From Tubulanus polymorphus (taxonomy: Eukaryota > Nemertea > Palaeonemertea > Tubulaniformes > Tubulanidae), in the NCBI RefSeq assembly GCF_964204645.1, contig NC_134025.1, forward strand, positions 2,237,001 through 2,301,000: a stretch of 64,000 nucleotides of DNA, written 5' to 3'. Positions 55,013 to 64,000 of this stretch are shown one piece after another. Within the stretch, counting starts at the first letter, position 1. Every line of letters starts with the position of its first letter. The position numbers were made by a program, and so were the translations under genes. The notes beneath the pieces are model-generated. The model was not told the DNA's origin, searched no databases, and saw only the letters and a program-made list of their open reading frames with translations.

Positions 55013-57179
55013 CGACTGACAATCGTTTCCCGAGAACCGCCTACCTTCGTTCTAAAATAGTTACTGTGAGGAAAAGAATCAATGCAGAAATACGAGAAAT
55101 TTATATTTACCATCAAACCGAGGATTTCATATTTTTGGAAAATTCCAGGATAACTACAATTACGATAAGCCTTCCGCGTTGCCGTTCATTCAGAAACTTC
55201 TTTTTAATTGCGGCAAATTTTCTCGGGCAGATTATCAAAATTTCTAAGATGGCAATATTTCAGCAGAATTCAATCTAAACCTGTATCGTTTCGGATGAAT
55301 AAGTTTTGATTGATACTCGAGACAGCGCTCGTGTCTTTACCGAACAAACAACTCTGATACACAGAACTGTTTGGTCTAGAGCGATTAAAAACCATCGCAA
55401 AATATTTCTTGTTATATCATGTAGAAATGACGAACACCTACTCACATTGCAATAATGCTGGACTTTCATTAAAACATATGATACTTTGTTCCGAAACATT
55501 TTGAAAACAAAAACAGGACTTCGTTTCGAAATGCTCTTTTGGTGGGAAGATATTACAGTGTTGCAGACACTACCAAAAGTTCATGTACCATCATGTGATG
55601 AGTAACATTTTCAAATGTATTCCAAATGCCTTTGGTCGCAGTTAAAGTTCGAGGTGGTTTAAATACGGGGATCAAACGTCTGATATTTTAATCTCGATAT
55701 TGTCAACACGTTGCTTGCTTGGGGCATCATTTCGGATTCGTTCACCTGATTGTCAACTGTACAGAAAAGAACTGAATATCGAACGAAGGTGTCGGTTGGC
55801 ATGGTTGATATGAAATTAAGCTCCTTAGTTGTTTTTCGAGGTGAAACAGTATTCGTTGAACTGTTTGGGTGCTCAGATGAAGTATTCGTTCATGTTTGTC
55901 TGAGTTCGGTGCGCTGAACGATAGGCCTACTAGATTTTCCTACGCGCATCTCGAGCAGGAGTGGCGTCATCAGACGTTATCGACTATCATCCTCGTGTAG
56001 AGACAGTTCGAGTGGAGATAGTCTCCAAACTCATCATGTTGATGTCTAGGAGTTAGACTACTAAGGTCGAAAATGTTGATATTTTCTTATTCACAACCTA
56101 AAGCTGTGGGGAATTAGATCATTTTCAAAGGCTGGGACGACATGTTTTTGTTTATCTCCGAGCTATAGCGACTATGAGGCTAGACTTCGGTTTTCTTTTC
56201 TTCGTTAATCTTCCGACATTTCTAATCTATACGTTCATCTAATAGTAATCCTCACATTCATCATTTGCCTTCTTGCATCAATAGGAAATACACAATAAAC
56301 AGATTTATCAAACGGCTTCCCTAATGGCTGTCCATTGCCATATACAAGTACAGACTATGTTTACCCTTATTTTTGTCCATGTGACCGAGAAATGACGCCC
56401 GAAGATGTGACACATTAACGCTTGAGTACATACATTCCACGAACTGGATTCTTTTTTATGGATATGTGATCTACCCATACGATGTCAAGAAGGGCTATAT
56501 CGATTAAAAAAATGCTTACTAAAGCCATCGTGTGGAACTTTTTGTTATATGTGTTAAATTTGGTATAAACGTTCTATAAATAACCAATCGGTATCGAACC
56601 GATGATAAGTGACGTCACCAATGCGTTAGATGTCATCAACTAATGTTACGTATATTTTTACTCATAGTGATCTGGTACAGGTTATTGCTCGTAGCGTCAA
56701 CAAATAAAATGTTAAGAAAGAAAATCTATATTCTATTTTTCTATATCTACGGTTGACTCAGAAGATTGTTGCCTTTCGCTATTTTGAATTTTTTTGCGTC
56801 TGTCGTTTTGTGAAAAGAATTTTGCAAACGAATATTTACGATAATTACGAACAACAAAAGTTGCCATTACATTCAACTATTCAATTTCAGAATAAATCAT
56901 TTCTCCGTGTGTGAATAGAAATTTCGCTTTTTAATTGCCAGTCCCAGTATTGCGTCTAGTTCGACCAGTGATAACAGAGGGTTGGGAAAGCCAAAAGTTT
57001 AGTGCGGAACCAAAACCAAATAGCTCTTGATTCTGAGGTATCTCAGCATCTCTTAGTAGTAAATTGACTAGTAGTGCGTCTAGCCGGACCAGTGGTAACA
57101 GATGATTTAAAGATGTAGGGGAACGACAGCATTAATTTGGTCCATTTCAGGTTTGGGCTAGAGTAATCAGACCGATTAG

Positions 57180-57345
57180 TTCAAGCTCCCGGTCAAATAA
57201 GAACGGGCTTAGCAGCTTCACACGTACAGAAACGGAACGGACGAATTTAGAACGGCTTCTCGCTTGTGTGAACACCTGGTCCGTTCTAAATTGAAACGAA
57301 CTCATTTAAGAACGCTCTAAATAACGAAGGGTGGAAGCGGCTATT
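57180..57345. mobile_element. MITE-like repeat, copy 2
   Basis: This holds GGAACGGACGAATTTAGAAC, GTGTGAACACCTGGTCCGTT and a right end AATAACGAAGGGTGGAAGCG that is the inverted form of the left end of copy 1 at 51813. Confidence 0.5.
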
Positions 57346-60131
57346 CACGTCAGTCTGATCTGTGAATATCTATCCCAGTATATTAGCAGTAACAGCATCT
57401 AAATGAGTAACTGCTTTAAACAGACTCAATACTCAGCTTTTCATCGACTGACGTCATCCAACTTAGTTGACAACTACCTCGGCACCGCCATCTGAATACA
57501 AATCATTTGTCGCTTCAATATGAGTTACTGCTGCCATCTAACTTGACATCATTGACCGCGTTTTGGTCGGCATTTACTGTCATAAGTTTCACAGTCGTTT
57601 CTTTAGTCGCGATTAAAACACTTCGCTATCTGAGCGACCATTCTGCCAACGAAACTTCTAGATATACCTTGATCGCTCGCTCGTCTGCTAGGTGTGTCCC
57701 TCCAACTCACTTACTAATTAATAGTTTCTAATTCAATAGAGAATGTTGTGCGAAATTGTCGGTTACGTGTCAAGCTACCCAGAATAATTATAGATAAATG
57801 AAACAACTTAACTGATACTTAGAAAATATGATGAATCATTAATATTTGTTGTTTTACGAATTATCAATATTCGGGGGTGGTGTAGTGATGGGTATTCAGG
57901 AGAAATTACACTATGATTATCGACCGTTCATCCATATGATAAAGTTAATGTAGTATGTTCGATTTTTCGCGTGCTTATCGACACATCTTACACCAACAAG
58001 TCTTCCTTAAACATGTATGCATAGACCACTGAATTTTTCATTTTGAAATAGGGCTGATTTTCCCTTTTATCTATTTGATTGACTGATTGATCTGATTTGA
58101 TTGGATGCTTATTCAGTATCCCATACTAACACGCCACCCCTTCCGGGAACGAAACAGTTTGATTTTGAAATTTCGGTCGGGATTTTTTGTTCACAGCATA
58201 GTTAGTTTGGGATTTTCGTTTCATCCATCCAGCCTGAATCGGCAAGCGATAGACCTATCTTTCAGCCGGGGATGTTGTTAAAGCGTTGGTTTATGGAGTT
58301 CGATACATTCGAACAAATGGATATTTTTTATCGTTTTCTGAGCACCAATTTTCGCAGTTGCCACAGATCGGCACCTGGCTCATTAATCAATTATATTACA
58401 GTTACAGTAATCATTAGGCAAATAAGTCTTAAGACGGAGAAAATTTGTTAGCGAGGTACAATGAGACAGGAATTAAAAATGTCATCAATTTAGCGCTAAT
58501 ATGACAGCTTTGAACTTGTAATTAAGTCCGTTGATGATGTTATTAGTTTTCTGATATAGCGCCATCTGAAATTCGGTATTAATAACGCAATAATAAATGA
58601 TGTTTACTGTAATAGTTGAGGACGGTTTTAGTAGTAATCACAAAAACAGCTGTACGAAACACTGCACAAATTCTGTCTCAATATTTTTCAAATTGTCGCC
58701 GAATGATATGAATTTAACGACCGATTTTATCGCAATAGCCTCGTCAAATATTCATAAAATCTAAACATTTCGTAGGATTATAGTTGATTATTCAAATAGT
58801 GAACGTTTGTGTAAAGCTTGTGAAAAAACAGGAAAGCACCGATATGAATAGATATAAATGATGCCGTAGGGTGGGATGTCCATTTCAATCTAATCTTATC
58901 TTTTATGGGGTTCGAGAACAATAATATCATCTGAAAATCGAAAAGGTTACAGAACCCGTATATGTCACGTTCAGAACGTGTGAGGAAGAAACGAACCGGT
59001 CATATTCAAATTATAATGGACGGTTATTTCTAAGTTACAAATCGTGCTACAAGTTCCAGTTACAGAGATGAACGTACATGTATTGTTTATAACGGCTATA
59101 AATCAAGTTTTATTACTGAATTTCTCAGTTTATAACAATGAGTTTGCATTAAAACGAGGCTCTTTTGTCGCAGACGATTTCCACACGGGAGCCATAAATA
59201 CGAATCGATGTCGCAGGTTCCCGGATGTTCGCAACGGAAATGTTAGCAAATTACACTTGAAACGGGCAGGAAATTTTCAAACACCGATTCTATTTATCTA
59301 ATGAAACCGATATAATTGGCGACAAGAGAAATATATGGTGGCACTGATTAGGGCTATAATTTTGGGTATTTGACAGTCGTTATGGAAAAGGTTAACGTTC
59401 AAATTGAAAAGTTGAGACGACATTAAAATGAACAGTCGAAATCGAGTGCTACTGATTGTTAGCTGTTATCTTTTATTCCACGCTAGATTATTTCCGATTT
59501 TGCAATAAACGCGAAATGAAATTATTTCCACAATCATGTGTAGGACAGAAAAAGTAAAACTTTCAATTTCTTTAATCCAGGAAACTTTTTTGAGGTACAA
59601 GACAGGTACTGCCAGATTTCTGTTGAATTTTTCCAGATGTGTCGCTTTTTTCTCGACATCGCCGCCATCGCCAGTAAGAGGACGACAACATCGGATCGAA
59701 ATAGCCGCAGGCGTGTGTGCGTCCTTTGAAGGCAAACATGATTGCGAATTACAGAAAATATTTTCTTGTGGAATACCTTAGAACCCTGATAATGACAAGC
59801 TGTTTGCGTACATCTAACAAACACAAAGTACACTATTAGACTCGATTTACTTGATTTAGCTAATTTTCCTTCCGCTAATTTTATCTTTCTCGGCCATTGG
59901 GTAGGTGCAAAATACAAATGAAAGCGAATCTTGTTGGTCACAGTGTGTCATTTTTTACTGTTAATGATGCACGAATCTCGTAGTAGCTTCGTTATCAACG
60001 GGCTTTGATTAACGACAATTTACTTTGTAACAGTACGCTAACACACACACACACGCTCAGCCATACTATAGGTCTACAAAAAAAATCCCTTAGTGCTTAT
60101 AAGAACGTAATTAACTCTATACAGCGAAAAC

Positions 60132-60275
60132 CCCACAATAAGATGAAACAACTAGGGGATAATCTGACGTTTTGACTCGAGTCTATAAGCCATTTCCAAA
60201 ATCAGATTTTGCAAATGGTTCATAGATTTCAGTCGAAACGGCAGATTCTTACCTAGTTTTTTCATCTTATTGTGG
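60132..60275. repeat. 144-bp foldback repeat
   Basis: The left arm starts CCACAATAAGATGAAACAAC and continues through GACGTTTTGACTCGAGTCTA. The right arm is its inverted copy (GTTTTTTCATCTTATTGTGG at the end) with about ten changes. Arms are about 65 bp with a short centre. Confidence 0.8.
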
Positions 60276-61819
60276 ATTTTTGTAAGTTTATTGATATCAT
60301 TCACTTGTCAATGGAAACTATGATTTACTATGTACTTTTTTGTAAGTTGCATTTTACTCTCGTAAAAAATCAATGCAGTATAGATGTATGTACGTATTAA
60401 ACGTGGGCTGTTTTTCATCTGCAATATTTTATTCTTTAGATGCGATGAAGATGAAAACATAACCAAACAGACTATTTCCAGATTCCTATCGATTGTTGGT
60501 GGTGCTATTTTCTAAAAACCGCTTTTTGTTTATTTATCTGATGTGGTGTTTATTGTTGATAAATATAGTTTTGTGTTTCTAAATCGAGTCGAAATAACAT
60601 TCACTTTTGTCTTCATAAAAATCGCGCCATCGCTGCCGGCTGTTTTAAGTATATAGACATGTTCTGATTTGTTTTAAGGCGTGATAATGGACTCTGTCTA
60701 CTGAATATGTCGTTCAACTATTTTTACGTATCTCTTTATTGTTATTGGACAAAGTCGAAATCAAGTTATATCTATCATCAATTATACTGAAAATAAAACC
60801 TACTTTAATGATTACAACGCAATTATAGATATTTATTTTCTTTTAGTGCAACCTTCTTTTAGAAGCAAATACATACCTAGACACCTCACCTATAGACACC
60901 TGGTGACATTCCGATAATGATAATCTAGAGAATTGTTTCTGTTCGAAAGGTAAAATCTTGCACAATCTGGCGATGCGTAAATCTTACATCATACTTCGAA
61001 TTCGAATGAGACGTGCTGTTATTAAATCAATCGTTTTCATCGACTTTTTTTGCTACCGAGCATTTATTCTATTATTAGTCTAACTTTGTAAAAACCATTC
61101 CGATTTACTGTACTTTTTGCATTGTGTAATGTACATGTATATATAACTTAAATGGAACAATAAACAGAAACTGGAACTAATAGGGTTGCGTAAGGACCAA
61201 ATATATCATCGTAACTGCACCAAACTTCAACCTCCTTTTTTCTAAAAGCAACGTTTTCACGTGTATCATTGTCGAAAGCACGGAATCAATCAATTCGAAG
61301 TAACCCGAACTGAATATTATCCGTTAATAAAACTAGAGACTTACCCATATGATTCTAAATCGATGTTTTTTTGTCGAATGAAATGCTTTGATGATAACTT
61401 TGTTGTCACGCAACTTTACGCGATCTTTAAGATACATGTTTTGAAATAGATCGGATGAAAGGAAACTTTGCGACTGCGCGTATCGAGTTACCGTCTCGTA
61501 TTCTCATTTCTTTTTCTTTTTGTGTCGTCGTCCGCATCTGATAAACTCAATAATATACGCAAACAATAGCCGGCTATCAGAACTCAAAATGATTCTTTTT
61601 GATTTAAATGCGACTGAATCAGACAATACAAGACGCGGGTTTGGCCTCTGATGTCTGTCGGTATAAAGAATGCAGAGTTTAATTGGAGATCAGTCTGATA
61701 ATCAACATTAAAGCCTTGACTTATCATCATCAGGTGCTAATGTAGGCTATATACATAAAATATACGTATTTCCCATTGTTTTCTCGAACCAAAAATACAT
61801 CGAGCACTTTACGAGTTTC

Positions 61820-62200
61820 GACCAGCAGCAGCAGCAGCAGTTCTCCGGTTTATTGAAGATCCCGCGGCGCGTGCGTCGTGCGGCCAAAAACAATCTAGAC
61901 GAAACGGTGATTAAGCGACCAATAGGTCACCGTGAAGCAGCTCATCAGTACCCGATCAACACACTTCACTGAATGGTCGGTATTGTTTTTTAGCTGCTGG
62001 GATCCCCTCGAATTCGACGACGTAGCCTCTGGTGACTGCATATCGGCATTAGACACCGGACAAAAGACTTGACGCGATGCTGAAAGTCCACTCGTTAGCT
62101 AATTTCACCACTAATCAACGCCCGACAAGCGCAACCGGGACACGTCTTTATCTTCGAGAAGTTTTTACCCGCGAGCGAATCCTGGAAGAATGACCGTCCA
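61820..62200. other. GC-richer island with CAG run
   Basis: Composition shifts to higher GC than the surroundings. It has a (CAG)6 run, CGCGGCGCGTGCGTCGTGCG and a CCAAT-type GACCAATAGGTC palindrome. It may be a promoter or first exon of a gene beyond the right edge, or an enhancer. No coding frame is supported. Confidence 0.3.
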
Positions 62201-62224
62201 TCCTCAATCTATACATCGAATTAG

Positions 62225-62572
62225 TTTACCAGCGACCACACGAGGGTTTTCAACCCGGGCCAAATAATTTGACCCGTGCTAAAATTTGGGCCCGGCGTTT
62301 TTGGTTGAGCCGAATGGGTCTGTATCTGTTTGGCACTGGCCAAATATTTGGTCCTATCGAAAACGCGGGCCAGGCCCGAATATTTAGCACGGCCGTATTA
62401 TTCTTGGGATAACTGGTTCTGGAAATGACTCAACTCGTTTGCTATAGCAGCATTTTAATAGTATTTTAGTAAAGAGTGAGTGATTTACGTGTGAACGCGC
62501 TTTCTAGTTAAGCGCGGGCCAAATTTGACTGTAGTCTGATCTGGGCCAGTTTTATCGTGTGAACACCTCTCG
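62225..62572. mobile_element. MITE-like element with GGGCC(A) blocks
   Basis: The left end CACACGAGGGTTTTCAACCC and the right end GCCAGTTTTATCGTGTGAAC are imperfect inverted copies. The interior repeats GGGCCAAAT/ATTTGGCCC-type blocks. Confidence 0.5.
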
Positions 62573-63845
62573 ACGCGTCTTGTATCGATAGTGTGATGAT
62601 AACTATTAATTTCGGAAACGGAAATGACTCCAATATCGATTTAAATGATTCGCGTATAAAATGATATGAGTTTTTCAGTTTTTCTAATTCGATTTATTCG
62701 ATTTTATCACATTCACCAATTTTCTATTCATTCATAAAAATCTCATATTCCTTGTGTGTCGTCTATTCTATTGTTAGATTTTATGGTCAACGGGTGGTTC
62801 GATGTTCCAAGCGCAGGTGCCTTTCCGTTTTTCCGTCTTAGATTCGGTAAAGTCCGGTGTCCGCTGTGTAGAAGGAAATGATGTTCTCATTTGGGAGCTT
62901 GTTAGTAATCGCGAGCGGAAGTGTGAATTATTTAAGACTCGTGACCTCGTCTAACTGTCCACGCGCTATTTCATGTTATTCGCGTCGCTTTTGTTACGGT
63001 GATTTTCACGTCAAGAAATACAAGACATATTCGATTTCTCGTCACTGATAGAACAAAATGATAGATGATGACATTGATAAAAGAATTAGCCGCTTGTTGT
63101 CCGCTATTTCAGAGATTCGATCTCGTATTGTCAATAGAATCTATGAGATTAAAACTAAGTTGAAAGTTGAAAAGAAAAAACGAATCCCACATTCGCAAAT
63201 TGACTAAAAAACCAAAAGGTTCATCAGAATGTATATTTCTATTTTTTAATAAATTTTTTAGTTCAGAAACAATCTGTGGGATTTTTACGATTTATTACTG
63301 CATCACAGATGGTGATTTCAAGTGATTCCTACTTTTAAAGTATTTTTTCATAAGCGAAAAATATACGGAAAATATCTATTCTGCTGATTGCGATATTGAG
63401 TGACCTTCTATATATAAGATATTTGATGTAGCCGCGAGGTTAAGATCCAATGATGAAATTTGACTCAAAAATTGGTCGGAACTGATGTTACTGTAATAAA
63501 GTTTCGATTGTGTTTGAACTGAATTAAACTACCATCAAAAGCGGCCGCATACTGTGATGTAACTGTAGATCATATTGTAATCGACTGTTAAAGACATGCG
63601 ATTAAAGACGGTGTTTTTTTACAAAGTGAACAATATCCATCGCCTAAACTGTAGACTGTCAATGTCTCTCACACGTGTTAGTGGTCTTTTGAAGATAATC
63701 ATAATTACAACGTGAATACAATGTCTTTGATTAATTGAAATGCTGTGCAGCCTGAAAATTACTAAGCTGAAAAAACGAGGAAATCTTCGAAAAATGAAAT
63801 ACACGAAAGGAAATGCAAGAACGTGGCGATGAAGCAGTCGTCCCA

Positions 63846-63935
63846 CTTTAGAACAGACTTTTCACTAGTGCGAACGCTTGGTCCGTTCTAAATTCATCTA
63901 ATCTTAGAACGGTCGTATGAACGTGGCTTACAGTC
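63846..63935. mobile_element. MITE-like repeat, copy 3 (partial)
   Basis: CACTAGTGCGAACGCTTGG, TCCGTTCTAAATTCATC and AGAACGGTCGTATGAACGTG match the motifs of copies 1 and 2. No gene is seen from here to the window end. Confidence 0.45.
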
Positions 63936-64000
63936 GATTAAGATGAATCGACTTGGATTGTCGAAGAGTCTTCTCATGTTTTTAGCAGTTTCTCTCAACT

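Larger units (their letters stand above)
54857..64000. other. Noncoding 9-kb flank of FoxG
   Basis: No exon is supported on either strand. The stretch holds MITE-like repeats (57180-57345, 62225-62572, 63846-63935), a foldback repeat (60132-60275), a CA run near 60040, and a GC-richer island at 61820-62200 with a CAGCAG run. Developmental genes such as FoxG often sit in regulatory deserts, so enhancers may lie here; that is inference. Confidence 0.45.

Overview
This is a stretch of animal nuclear DNA. It is AT-rich, its genes are split by short introns with GT-AG borders, and it carries many small transposon-derived repeats. The protein families (FBXO11, EFCAB11, TRMT5, MNAT1, FoxG, a LAMP-like protein) are bilaterian. 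The repeat types (TA-flanked and hAT-like MITEs, a LINE with a Tx1/L1-like C-terminus, palindromic foldback elements) suggest a marine invertebrate, probably a lophotrochozoan such as a mollusc, annelid or brachiopod. The species cannot be fixed from sequence alone. All exon models were read by eye from splice sites, reading phase and family resemblance.

Layout. At 0.9-6.9 kb on the minus strand lies the 5' part of a LAMP-like lysosomal or endosomal membrane glycoprotein gene, with the signal-peptide exon at 6.8 kb. At 8.3-9.9 kb (+) is a six-exon Fe(II)/2-oxoglutarate prolyl-hydroxylase-like gene with a TATA box and one GC-AG intron. At 13.0-22.8 kb (-) is a complete 18-coding-exon FBXO11 gene (863 codons, F-box, beta-helix repeats, UBR finger). 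It is head-to-head with EFCAB11 (23.1-24.1 kb, +) across a 292-bp spacer carrying CCAAT and ETS-like motifs.

From 25.0 to 32.5 kb lies a 7.5-kb composite repeat bounded by inverted termini. It is made mostly of about 50 copies of a 59/60-bp unit, each carrying the core GGCCCCCTGCGC, and it is interrupted by a 5'-truncated LINE with a 647-codon ORF and a poly(A) tail. This is the most unusual structure in the window. Its right end stops 36 bp before the start codon of TRMT5 (32.5-35.2 kb, +). TRMT5 is tail-to-tail with MNAT1 (35.6-37.5 kb, -). The same tail-to-tail pair exists in human on chromosome 14, which also carries EFCAB11 and FOXG1, so part of an ancient linkage group seems preserved.

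From 38 to 53 kb coding content is low. There is a palindromic MITE, a 76-bp tandem array with tRNA B-box-like cores, four successive hairpins, one conserved-looking terminal exon (41.4 kb, -) whose family I could not name, long degenerate tandem repeats, and two inverted LINE tails around a minisatellite. At 53.75-54.86 kb (-) is an intronless FoxG-type forkhead gene. From 55 to 64 kb I see no gene, only MITE-like repeats.

The genes do not form one pathway. They cover protein turnover (FBXO11), tRNA modification (TRMT5), the CDK-activating kinase/TFIIH (MNAT1), neural patterning (FoxG), hydroxylation, calcium binding and lysosome membrane.
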